Positions 1-7,457 of a stretch of DNA of 22,291 nucleotides are shown piece after piece. The translations under genes were made by a program, and so were the position numbers. This stretch comes from an uncultured Actinomycetes bacterium (GTDB lineage: Bacteria; Actinomycetota; Thermoleophilia; Solirubrobacterales; Solirubrobacteraceae), in NCBI GenBank assembly GCA_937888775.1, contig CALAQT010000193.1, forward strand, positions 1 through 22,291, in the 5' to 3' direction. The notes beneath the pieces were generated by a model. It saw nothing but the letters and a program-made list of their open reading frames with translations. It did no database searches and had not been told where the DNA came from. Numbering within the stretch: the first letter of the stretch is position 1; every line of letters begins with the position of its first letter.

Positions 1-1169
1 TTGAGCTGCCAGTCGACCGGGAACACGGCCAGGAAGATGCCGGTGATCCCGCCGATCACGAAGATCGCGATGAAACCGACGGCGAAGTACAGCGAGGTGG
101 TCATCACGATCGAGCCCCGCCACAGCGTCGCGATCCAGTTGAAGATTTTGACCCCGGTCGGCACCCCGATCAAGAACGAGCTCAGCATGAAGAACCCGAG
201 TACCACGATCGGCACCGGCGAGGCGAACATGTGGTGCGCCCACACCAGCGTGGCCAGGAACGCAATCACCGCGGTGGAGGCGGCGATCGCCTTATAGCCG
301 AAGATCGGCTTGCGTGAGAACACCGGGATGACCTCCGAGATGATCCCGAAGCCGGGCAAGATCATGATGTAGACCTCGGGGTGCCCGAAGAACCAGAACA
401 GGTGCTGCCAGAGAATCGGCGAGCCGTGGGCGGTGGGGTCAAAGAAGTGGGTGCCGAAGTGCCGGTCGGTCAGCAGCATCGTGACCGCCGCCGCGACCAC
501 CGGGAGGGCGATGATCAGGAGGATCGCGTAGACGAGGATCGACCACACGAACAGCGGCAGGCGCCCCCAGGTCATGCCCGGCGCGCGCATGTTGACGATC
601 GTCGCGTAGAAGTTGATCGCGCCCACCAGCGAGGAGATGCCGGTGATGTGGATCAGGAAGATCCACGCGTCCTGCCCGCCGCTGGGCGAGTACAGGGATT
701 CCGAGAGCGGCGGGTAGCTCCACCAGCCGGCGTCCGGAGGATGGAAGAAGAGCGTGATGTAGAACACGACTCCGCCCAGCAGCAACAGCCAGAAGGAGAG
801 GGCGTTGAGCCGCGGGAAGGCCATATCGCGAGCACCGATCATCAGCGGCACGAAGAAGTTTCCGAACCCGGCCATGACCGGCACGACGAACAGGAAGATC
901 ATCGTGGTGCCGTGCAGCGTGAGCAGCTGGTTGTAGTGCTCGGAGGTCAGCAGCGTGTTGTTCGGAACGCTGAGCTGCAGGCGCATCAGCAGCGCCTCGA
1001 CCCCGCCCAGGACGAAGAACACGAAGGTCAGGACCATGTACATGATCCCGATCTTCTTGTGATCGGTGGTCAGCACCCAGTCCACCCACAGCTTGGACTG
1101 ACGCGGCTGGGCCACCTCGTGAGCGGTGATCTGGGGAACCGGACGCGGCGTCTGCTCGGTGATCGACAT
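1..1169 (-). CDS. ctaD: Cytochrome c oxidase subunit I (aa3-type), 3' end outside the window
   Basis: Catalytic heme-copper subunit of the terminal oxidase, an integral membrane protein that reduces O2 to water and pumps protons. Translating the minus strand from ATG at 1169 gives an open frame to the window edge (389 codons of an expected ~550). Seen: the N-terminal W-V-x-x-T-D-H-K-K-I-G signature near residue 30, the low-spin heme histidine in LLTLHGTTMIF (about H86), the CuB His-Tyr motif in FFGHPEVYIMILPGFG, and the CuB histidine pair in VWAHHMF. The conserved Glu of GHPEV places it in the A family. The heme a3 ligand region lies beyond the window. An AGGAG sits about 10 bases upstream of the start, overlapping the end of ctaC. 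The 13-bp gap to ctaC indicates one operon. Confidence 0.97.
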   Translation of the reverse strand, partial: MSITEQTPRPVPQITAHEVAQPRQSKLWVDWVLTTDHKKIGIMYMVLTFVFFVLGGVEALLMRLQLSVPNNTLLTSEHYNQLLTLHGTTMIFLFVVPVMAGFGNFFVPLMIGARDMAFPRLNALSFWLLLLGGVVFYITLFFHPPDAGWWSYPPLSESLYSPSGGQDAWIFLIHITGISSLVGAINFYATIVNMRAPGMTWGRLPLFVWSILVYAILLIIALPVVAAAVTMLLTDRHFGTHFFDPTAHGSPILWQHLFWFFGHPEVYIMILPGFGIISEVIPVFSRKPIFGYKAIAASTAVIAFLATLVWAHHMFASPVPIVVLGFFMLSSFLIGVPTGVKIFNWIATLWRGSIVMTTSLYFAVGFIAIFVIGGITGIFLAVFPVDWQL

Positions 1170-1182
1170 CGTCAGGTATCTC

Positions 1183-2157
1183 CTAGAGGTTTCCGTTCGC
1201 CGTGAGGATCTGCCGGAGCTGGCTCACCTGGGTGTTGGCCGAGTTGATGTATTGGGCTTGCTGCTGGACCCAGGCCGTGTACTGATCGGGCGGGACCACC
1301 TTCACGAACGCCGTCATGGCAGCGTGATTGGTCCCGCACAGCTGCGCGCATTGGCCGTGATAGAGCCCGGTGTGAGGCACCTTGAACCATGTGTAGGTCG
1401 TGTAGCCGGGGACGGCATCGGTCTTGCCGCCCAGCGACGGCACCCACCAGGAGTGGATCACGTCGGTCGACTGGATGTCGAGCACGACCGTCGTGTGCTC
1501 GGGAACCACCATCTCCTGATAGGAGTAGGGGAGCTTGTCTGAGAAGGCCTTGTTGAGACAGCCGGCGCCGTAGGTAAACCGCCAGATGTACTGCCGGCCC
1601 TGAACGCAGACGGTGAGCTTGTTGCCGTTGGGAGGCGTGGGCTCGTTGACCGACGCCGAGAGCACCAGTCCGTCTGCATCGGAGTTGGGCGGATTGATGA
1701 TGCTCGGCAGCTTGACGAAGGTGACCACCGTCAGCACGACGAGGATCAGGGCCGCGGCGACCGTCCAGCCGATCTCCAGCCGTGCGTTGCCGTGGATCTG
1801 GGCCGCGACGGCGCCCTTCTTGGCGCGGAACTTGTAGACCGAATAGGCCAGCGCTCCCTCGACGACCACGAACACGAACGCGGCTATGTACAGGACGATC
1901 TTGTACAGCGAGGCGATCGCGTCGGCGTTCGGCGAGCCGCCGGACTTCGGGGTGATGAAGTTGGCCAGCGCAGCGGGCGCCAGCACCAGCGATGCAAGCA
2001 CCGCGGTTCCCGCGGCCAGGGCCGGGCGAGTGCGCAGCGCCCGGCCTGCGGACCGTGAGCAACGGGCGACTGTCCGGGTCAGCCGGCTGGGACGGGAGCC
2101 CGACTGGGCGGCGCGATGCCGGCGTTGGCGGCTGACGTCGTTGGAGTCGGGTCGCAA
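1183..2157 (-). CDS. ctaC: Cytochrome c oxidase subunit II with CuA site
   Basis: Membrane-anchored subunit that takes electrons from cytochrome c through the binuclear CuA centre and passes them to subunit I. The 324-residue product has an unusually long basic N-terminus (about 45 residues), then a signal-like segment ending LAPAALA (about residue 66), two transmembrane helices (about 84-108 and 130-150) and a periplasmic cupredoxin domain. CuA ligands are visible at H235, C270, C274, H278 and M281 with canonical spacing; the usual Glu between the cysteines is Gln (Q272). The start is TTG, chosen because no other good start precedes the signal sequence and a TAGAAT hexamer lies 9 bases upstream. 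It is the first gene of the ctaC-ctaD operon. Confidence 0.95.
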   Translation of the reverse strand: MRPDSNDVSRQRRHRAAQSGSRPSRLTRTVARCSRSAGRALRTRPALAAGTAVLASLVLAPAALANFITPKSGGSPNADAIASLYKIVLYIAAFVFVVVEGALAYSVYKFRAKKGAVAAQIHGNARLEIGWTVAAALILVVLTVVTFVKLPSIINPPNSDADGLVLSASVNEPTPPNGNKLTVCVQGRQYIWRFTYGAGCLNKAFSDKLPYSYQEMVVPEHTTVVLDIQSTDVIHSWWVPSLGGKTDAVPGYTTYTWFKVPHTGLYHGQCAQLCGTNHAAMTAFVKVVPPDQYTAWVQQQAQYINSANTQVSQLRQILTANGNL

Positions 2158-2166
2158 GGCGGCGGG

Positions 2167-2172
2167 ATTCTA
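2167..2172 (-). promoter_or_regulatory. Candidate -10 box of ctaC (TAGAAT)
   Basis: On the minus strand TAGAAT lies 9 bases before the TTG start of ctaC, with no Shine-Dalgarno in between. Transcription would begin at or next to the start codon (leaderless). No clear -35 is visible. Confidence 0.4.
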
Positions 2173-2305
2173 TCCACCCACGGCCGGGATGGATGCGGTC
2201 AGGTCAGGCGTCATACCGTAGGGCCGGTTTCCTCGGGTCTTAGCGCGGTGTCGCGTCGCGGCGCCGGCGCCCCGGCTAGGGCCGATTGGCGCTGCGGGCA
2301 GCGCA

Positions 2306-2311
2306 TATACT
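2306..2311 (+). promoter_or_regulatory. Candidate -10 box of the PAP2 gene (TATACT)
   Basis: TATACT is a near-consensus -10 hexamer, 10 bases before an in-frame TTG at 2322. It lies inside the longest possible reading frame (from TTG 2286), so if used it favours the later start. No good -35 is visible at normal spacing. Confidence 0.35.
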
Positions 2312-2321
2312 CGCCACACAC

Positions 2322-3257
2322 TTGCGCGTCTCAAGGGCCATCAGAGCTACCGCTTGGGCCCTGGTCGTGGCCGGTGTCGCCGCACCCCCGCTGCGGCGCA
2401 GGGTCAAGCTGCCACCGGCCGGGGTCATCGCGGCCTCGGCGCTCGCGCCTGTGGCGCTGGTGGTCGCGATGCCCCGCGGGCGGGTCCGCGACGTCGGCGC
2501 GTGCGCCCTGAACATGTGGGCCTACCTGGCCGCCTACGAGATGCCCAACGACGATCCTGAGCGGCTCGCCTCCAGGGTCCGGATCGACTACCCGATCGAC
2601 ATCGACCGGCTGCTCGGGTTCGGTGTAGCGCCGACGGTCCGGCTGCAGCGCCGCTTCTCGGAGCCCGGCACCGTCAACCGGTTCGAGCACGTGCTGGTCT
2701 GGTGTCACTGGATCTGGTTCACGGTGCCGCATGGCTGCGTGTTCTATGTCCTGGCACGCCGGCCTGAGCGATTCCCGGCCGCCGCCGCGCGGATGTACGT
2801 GGTATTCGACCTCGGCGCCGTCTTCTACTGGGCGATCCCCACCGCCCCGCCCTGGTGGGCGGCACGCGAGGGGCGCCTCGAGCAGGGTCACCCGACCCGC
2901 GTGAGGCGGATGATGATCGAATACGGGAAGCAGTTCTGGGGTGACCGTTGGTCGGGCCTCTACGATGTGCTCGGAGGAAACCCACTGGCTGCCATGCCGT
3001 CGCTGCACTTTGCCACGTCGTTGATGGGTGCCCACCTGCTCTCGGAGGTGGGTCCGGTGTCGGGCGCGATCGGCTGGTCGTACGCTGCGCTGCTCGCCCT
3101 CGCGCTCGTGTATCTCGGTGAGCACTATGCGGTCGATCTGCTGGCGGGTGCCGCGCTGACCGAGACCATTCGCCGGCAAGCACCCCGCTGCGGCCCGGCT
3201 CTGCGCCAGGCGGTCAGCGCGCTGGAGGCGCTCCACGCACGCACGGCGGCTGGTTAG
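2322..3257 (+). CDS. PAP2-superfamily membrane phosphatase/phosphotransferase (PAP2_3, inositol-phosphorylceramide-synthase-like)
   Basis: Polytopic membrane protein of the acid-phosphatase/haloperoxidase fold; relatives dephosphorylate lipid phosphates or transfer phospho-headgroups. Seen (numbering from 2322): several hydrophobic segments, the active-site motif MPSLHFATS (PSLH at about 226-229) and GEHYAVDLLAG (about 266-276, with catalytic His and Asp). These are the C2 and C3 motifs of the family. The C1 motif is not clean; a basic stretch at K-Q-F-W-G-D-R may serve. The start is uncertain: the frame is open from TTG 2286, but TATACT at 2306-2311 favours TTG 2322, and GTG 2367 is also possible. 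The UPF0104 gene starts 6 bp after the stop, so the two are probably co-transcribed. The substrate cannot be told from sequence. Confidence 0.85.
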   Translation: MRVSRAIRATAWALVVAGVAAPPLRRRVKLPPAGVIAASALAPVALVVAMPRGRVRDVGACALNMWAYLAAYEMPNDDPERLASRVRIDYPIDIDRLLGFGVAPTVRLQRRFSEPGTVNRFEHVLVWCHWIWFTVPHGCVFYVLARRPERFPAAAARMYVVFDLGAVFYWAIPTAPPWWAAREGRLEQGHPTRVRRMMIEYGKQFWGDRWSGLYDVLGGNPLAAMPSLHFATSLMGAHLLSEVGPVSGAIGWSYAALLALALVYLGEHYAVDLLAGAALTETIRRQAPRCGPALRQAVSALEALHARTAAG

Positions 3258-3263
3258 ACGCCG

Positions 3264-4442
3264 GTGCACGGGAGCGGCTCTTCAGAGCAGCGCGCTACGG
3301 CGCCCGAGGACGACCCCACGCGGATCAGGGCTTCGCAGGACGATGGCTGGCGCTCGCCGCCCACCGGGGGGGAGCGCGACGACACGGGTCAAGCCCCTCC
3401 GGAGGAGATGCCGCGGGTTCGCTTCACCCGCCGGCGCCTGCTGGCTTCGATCCTGTTCGTTGTTTCCACCGCGGCGTTTCTGTACTTCGTGCTGCCGAAG
3501 CTGCTGGGGCTCAAGGAAACCTGGAACCGGATCCAAAGCGGCAACGTCTGGTGGCTGGCGCTGGCAGCGCTGCTGGAGGTGTTCTCGTTTCTGGGTTACA
3601 TCGCCCTGTTCAGGGCGGTGTTCGTGCGGGGTCGTTCGCAGATCGATTGGCGCGAGAGCTATGAGATCACGATGGCCGGCCTGGCCGCGACGCGGCTGTT
3701 CGCCTCTGCCGGCGCCGGTGGAATCGCACTGACGGCGTGGGCGTTGCGACGCTCGGGCCTGGAGCCGCGGATCGTCGCCTGCCGGATGATCGCCTTCATG
3801 GCTCTGCTTTACGCGGTGTACATGGGGGCCCTGGTGATCGACGGCCTGGGCCTCTACCTCGGCGTGATCGCGGGATCGCACCCGTTCGCCATCACCATCA
3901 TCCCGGCGATCTTCGGCGGCGCGGTGATCGCGATCTTCCTCGCCGTCTCGCTGCTGCCCGGGGACTTTGATCGGCTGGTCGCCAGATGGACCAGTCAGGG
4001 ACGGCTGGGCCGACTCGCCGGTAAGGTCGCCGCCGCGCCGGAGGCAGCCGCCAGCGGCGTGCGTACGGCGATCGATCTGGTCCGCGCGCGCGACCCGTAT
4101 CTGCTGGGGGCGATCGCCTGGTGGGGCTTTGACATCGCTGTGCTGTGGGCATCCTTCCACGCCTTCGGCGACGCCCCGTCGGCCGGCGTGATCGTGATGT
4201 CGTACTTCGTCGGCATGATCGGCAACACCCTGCCGCTGCCGGGCGGCATCGGCGGTGTCGACGGCGGCATGATCGGGGCGTTCACCGCCTTTGGCGTGCC
4301 GGTCGAGGTGACCGTCGTGTCCGTGCTGGCCTACCGCGGCTTTGCGTTCTGGCTGCCGACGCTGCCCGGCGCGGTGGCCTACCTGCAGTTGCGCCGAACA
4401 GTTCAGCGCTGGCGCACCACCCGGACCCCAAGCTATACTTAA
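3264..4442 (+). CDS. Lysylphosphatidylglycerol synthase TM region / UPF0104 family membrane protein
   Basis: Integral membrane protein of about 392 residues related to the flippase-like half of MprF and to YbhN/AglD. Residues 1-55 are hydrophilic and probably disordered. The rest forms about seven or eight hydrophobic helices, starting at about 58. Family motifs seen: SAGAGGIALTAWALRRSG near 148-165 and LPLPGGIGGVDGGMIGAF near 323-340. There is no aminoacyl-transferase domain, so lysyl transfer is not expected; a role in lipid or glycolipid translocation is inference. GTG 3264 is 6 bp after the PAP2 stop. ATG 3408, just before the first helix, is an alternative, but its GGAGG is only 2 bases away. 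The next gene begins 4 bp after the stop. Confidence 0.85.
   Translation: MHGSGSSEQRATAPEDDPTRIRASQDDGWRSPPTGGERDDTGQAPPEEMPRVRFTRRRLLASILFVVSTAAFLYFVLPKLLGLKETWNRIQSGNVWWLALAALLEVFSFLGYIALFRAVFVRGRSQIDWRESYEITMAGLAATRLFASAGAGGIALTAWALRRSGLEPRIVACRMIAFMALLYAVYMGALVIDGLGLYLGVIAGSHPFAITIIPAIFGGAVIAIFLAVSLLPGDFDRLVARWTSQGRLGRLAGKVAAAPEAAASGVRTAIDLVRARDPYLLGAIAWWGFDIAVLWASFHAFGDAPSAGVIVMSYFVGMIGNTLPLPGGIGGVDGGMIGAFTAFGVPVEVTVVSVLAYRGFAFWLPTLPGAVAYLQLRRTVQRWRTTRTPSYT
4434..4439 (+). promoter_or_regulatory. Candidate -10 box of trxB (TATACT)
   Basis: TATACT lies in the last codons of the upstream gene, 7 bases before GTG 4447. No ribosome-binding site precedes that GTG. This suggests an internal, leaderless promoter for trxB in addition to read-through. 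No convincing -35 is present. Confidence 0.4.
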
Positions 4443-4446
4443 TGAA

Positions 4447-5445
4447 GTGAGCCACCAACCCGATCAAACGATAGAGAACGTCATCATCGTCGGCAGCGGC
4501 CCCGCCGGATACACGGCGGCGTTGTACACCGCACGTGCCAATCTGGAGCCCCTCGTGATCGAGGGATTCGCGTGGGGGGGGCTGTTGCAGCAGACCACCG
4601 ACGTCGAGAACTATCCAGGCTTCCCGCAGGGAGTCATGGGCCCGGAGATGATGCAGAGCTTCCGTGACCAGGCCGAGCGCTTCGGGGCGCGGCTCGAAAC
4701 AGACGACGTGACCGGCGTAGAGCTGTCACCCGACGGCGGGCTGCACAAGGTGTGGGTTGGCGATCGGTTGCATCTGAGCAGGACCGTCGTGCTCGCGATG
4801 GGGGCCCAGCACCGCAAACTTGACGTGCCCGGTGAGCTCGAGCTCTCAGGCCGTGGCGTCAGCTATTGCGCCACCTGTGATGCCGCGTTCTTCAGGGACG
4901 TTCCCACGGTGATCGTCGGCGGTGGTGACTCGGCGATGGAGGAGGCCATGTTCCTGGCCAAGTTTGCCGCCAAGGTGGCGATCGTCCACCGGCGCGACGA
5001 GTTCAGGGCCTCGAAGATCATGGTCGAGCGGGCGCGGGCGATCCCCAACATCGAGTTCGTCACCCCGTACGTGGTCGAAGCATTCCAGCCCGGCGAGGCC
5101 AATTCGCTGGCGCTCGCGCGCCTGCGCCACAGCGAAGACGGCTCAGAGCGCCAGCTCGAGATCTCCGGTGCCTTCATCGCAGTTGGCCACGACCCCCAAT
5201 CGCAGCTGGTCAAGGGGCAGGTCGAGACCGACCCTGCGGGCTATGTGCTCACCAAGGGACGCTCGACGCTGACCAACCTGCCCGGCGTGTTCGCGGCTGG
5301 CGATCTGGTCGACCACACCTACCGGCAGGCGGTCACCGCGGCCGGATCGGGCTGTCAGGCCGCGCTCGACGCCGAGTGGTATCTGCGCGACACGCCGGTC
5401 CCTTTTGAGGACGTGGCGAGCGCCACCGGCGTCTCGGCTCCCTGA
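4447..5445 (+). CDS. trxB: Thioredoxin reductase (NADPH)
   Basis: Cytosolic flavoprotein that reduces thioredoxin with NADPH. The 332-residue product is of normal length. Seen: the FAD-binding motif IIVGSGPAGYTAALYTAR (about 13-30), the redox-active disulfide CATC (C141/C144) in SYCATCDAAFF, the NADPH-binding GGGDSAMEEA (about 158-167) with the phosphate-binding HRRDEFRAS (about 181-189), and the C-terminal FAD motif GVFAAGDLVDHTYRQ. GTG 4447 is the start because homologues begin just before the first beta strand. Upstream codons in this frame read through the end of the UPF0104 gene. No thioredoxin gene is in the window. Confidence 0.96.
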   Translation: MSHQPDQTIENVIIVGSGPAGYTAALYTARANLEPLVIEGFAWGGLLQQTTDVENYPGFPQGVMGPEMMQSFRDQAERFGARLETDDVTGVELSPDGGLHKVWVGDRLHLSRTVVLAMGAQHRKLDVPGELELSGRGVSYCATCDAAFFRDVPTVIVGGGDSAMEEAMFLAKFAAKVAIVHRRDEFRASKIMVERARAIPNIEFVTPYVVEAFQPGEANSLALARLRHSEDGSERQLEISGAFIAVGHDPQSQLVKGQVETDPAGYVLTKGRSTLTNLPGVFAAGDLVDHTYRQAVTAAGSGCQAALDAEWYLRDTPVPFEDVASATGVSAP

Positions 5446-5472
5446 TCGGCCAGCCGGCAGCTAACCGGTTCA

Positions 5473-5491
5473 GCCGGCGGGCGCCGCCGGC
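5473..5491. terminator. Hairpin between convergent trxB and CAP-domain genes
   Basis: A perfect 8-bp GC stem (GCCGGCGG / CCGCCGGC) with a 3-nt loop lies between the two converging stop codons. No T-tract follows on either strand. It could act as a bidirectional transcription end, as GC-rich actinobacterial terminators often lack a U-tail. Confidence 0.5.
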
Positions 5492-5495
5492 ACAG

Positions 5496-6140
5496 CTAAT
5501 AGGGGCAGCCGGCGGCCGCTCCGGTGTTGCCCGAGGGCGCATGGTGACCCATCGGGAGGCCGAAGTCCTGGGTCCAAGTGGCCGGCCGGCTGGCGAAGCC
5601 GCGGACGGGCTTGGCTCTGATCCCCGTTCCGACATCGGCAAAGGACGAGCTGAGGATGTTCTGGCAATGGCCGGTGCTGCCCATCCAGGCACTGACTACC
5701 TCACGCGGAGTCGGGAACCCGGTGGCGATGTTCTCGCCGACCGTGGACCAGATGAACCCGGTGGCGCTGATCCGCGCGCTGAAATTCGATCCATGGCTGA
5801 ACTCGCCGTCGGCGACCATGACGTTGGTCCAGCCCTGAGCCGAGCGATCGAGCCGGCGGTTGGCCCTCAGAGCGGGTAGGCCATGCGCCCGGCGTTGCTT
5901 GTTGATCAGGCACACGACGGCCGCCTTCAGCGCCAACCTCGGCGCCCGGCCGACGCGGGTATTGGCGTTGGCGCAGCCACGCGACGCTCGGTGGGCGCGG
6001 GCTCGGTTGCGGGCCCCGGCCACCGGGGCGATGACCATCAGCGCAACAATCGACGCCGCTGCCGCCAGGGCGACAACGGAGCGCCTGGTCTGAGACCAAG
6101 CGCGTGCCACTGAGTGGCACAGCGGTGCTGTGTATTTCAT
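5496..6140 (-). CDS. Secreted CAP-domain (SCP/PR1-like) protein
   Basis: The 214-residue product has an N-terminal basic stretch and a hydrophobic signal segment (about 21-43), then a CAP/SCP domain (about 70-195). Family signatures seen: LINKQRRAHGLPAL near 78-91, FSHGSNF (H116), VGENIATG (E136) and STGHCQNIL (H158). These are the His/Glu/His residues that line the CAP cavity. The C-terminus ends GCPY. ATG 6140 is preferred because AGGGGA lies 8 bases upstream; ATG 6158 in frame has none. Bacterial CAP proteins are extracellular and of mostly unknown function. Confidence 0.87.
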   Translation of the reverse strand: MKYTAPLCHSVARAWSQTRRSVVALAAAASIVALMVIAPVAGARNRARAHRASRGCANANTRVGRAPRLALKAAVVCLINKQRRAHGLPALRANRRLDRSAQGWTNVMVADGEFSHGSNFSARISATGFIWSTVGENIATGFPTPREVVSAWMGSTGHCQNILSSSFADVGTGIRAKPVRGFASRPATWTQDFGLPMGHHAPSGNTGAAAGCPY

Positions 6141-6392
6141 CAACGCGATCCCCTGCATCGGTCACTGCTCTACTCGGATCCAGAGCTTCTAACGAAAATC
6201 CGAGAAACGCCCAAAGGCGGCGGCTCGGGCCACCCTACACGATCCTCCGGCCGGCGGTCCGGCGACTCAACCGCTCTGCAGATACCCCGGCCGAACGACC
6301 CGAAACACGAGTCTCTCTGTCCCGGAGCAGATCAATGAGCCACAAATCGATGTGCTGTGGGAGGGCAGCGTGGTGCCCGATCCGCCAAGCCC

Positions 6393-7427
6393 TCAGGGGG
6401 TCAAGACGATCTTCAGCGCCTCGCGCCGGTCGTAGATCGCGTAGGCCTGCGCTGCGGCGTCAAGCGGCATGTGGTGGGTGACCAATGCAGTCGGGTCAAG
6501 CGATCCGGCCGCCAGCATCCCCAGCACACGGTCAACGTGAGCGATCACGTTCGCGTGGCCGCTCTTGAGCGTCAGCGCCTTGAGCCACAGCAGCCCCATG
6601 TGAACCTCGCAGGGTCCCGCATAGACGCCGATCGCCACCACCGTGCCGGCCTTGCGAGCCAGCCGGATCGCGAGCTCGAGCGCATCGGGATGCCCGACGG
6701 CGTCGATCGTCACGTCGACTCCCCGGCCGTCGGTCAGCCTCCGGGTCTGATCGCGGGGGCTCTCGTCGGTCAGATGCACGGGAGTCGCGCCGAATGCGCG
6801 CGCGACCTCCAGGCGCTGGGCGACCGAGTCGATCGCCAGCACCGGCCTGGCCCCGGCGGCCAGCGCCACCTGCACCGCGCACAGGCCGACCGGGCCTAAC
6901 CCGAGCACGGCAACGCTGTCGCCGGCTCTGACCCCGCCCTCGAACACGGCGTGGTAGCCGGTGCCCATCACGTCTCCCGCAAACAGGGCGACGTCGTCTG
7001 AGATCGACTGAGGGACTTTTCTCAGCGTCAGATTGGCCATCGGAACCACTGCCTGCTCCGCCTGCGTGCCTGGCAAGTCGCCGAGCAGCGCGCCGTGGCC
7101 GAAGACCCGCATGTGATCGCACTTGTGATACGCGCCGCGCAGGCAGAAGAAGCAGGTTCCGCAGGCGCTGTGGAAGCAGCCGAGCACGCGATCGCCGGCC
7201 GCCACCCGGGTCACGTTGTCCCCGGCGCTCAGCACTGTGCCGACGAACTCGTGGCCAATTGTGAAGCCTGGCTCGAGCCTGACCCGGCCGTGGTAGATGT
7301 GGAGATCTGAGCCACAGATGCCGCTGACGCGGATCGCCACCAGGGCGTCATCAGGGCTCTGCAGCTCAGGTTCGGGCCGCTCTGAGACGCGGACCTCCTC
7401 GGGAGCCTCGAATGTGACCGCTCGCAT
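6393..7427 (-). CDS. Zinc-dependent medium-chain alcohol dehydrogenase
   Basis: NAD(P)-dependent oxidation of an alcohol, by a protein of 344 residues, normal for the MDR superfamily. Seen: the catalytic zinc ligands C38 (SGICGSD) and H59-E60 (IGHEF), the structural zinc cysteines C89, C92, C95 and C103 (spacing 2-2-7), and the cofactor motif GLGPVG (176-181). Asp200 ends the second strand, which favours NAD over NADP. The substrate is not predictable. It is the last gene of a minus-strand set after acyl-CoA dehydrogenase and 3-hydroxyacyl-CoA dehydrogenase (30-bp gap), suggesting a role in the same catabolic route. No strong ribosome-binding site precedes the ATG. Confidence 0.92.
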   Translation of the reverse strand: MRAVTFEAPEEVRVSERPEPELQSPDDALVAIRVSGICGSDLHIYHGRVRLEPGFTIGHEFVGTVLSAGDNVTRVAAGDRVLGCFHSACGTCFFCLRGAYHKCDHMRVFGHGALLGDLPGTQAEQAVVPMANLTLRKVPQSISDDVALFAGDVMGTGYHAVFEGGVRAGDSVAVLGLGPVGLCAVQVALAAGARPVLAIDSVAQRLEVARAFGATPVHLTDESPRDQTRRLTDGRGVDVTIDAVGHPDALELAIRLARKAGTVVAIGVYAGPCEVHMGLLWLKALTLKSGHANVIAHVDRVLGMLAAGSLDPTALVTHHMPLDAAAQAYAIYDRREALKIVLTP

Positions 7428-7457
7428 CGCGCTATCGCCCCAAGCTCAAGCTCATCG

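Noticed and set aside
381..1205. A 274-residue plus-strand open frame opposite ctaD
   Set aside because: It is antisense to conserved ctaD codons. Its Arg/Asp/His/Gln-rich composition is typical of a GC-rich shadow frame.
2331..3269. A 312-residue minus-strand open frame opposite the PAP2 gene
   Set aside because: The plus strand encodes the PAP2 motifs; the antisense translation is His/Arg-rich without any fold signature.
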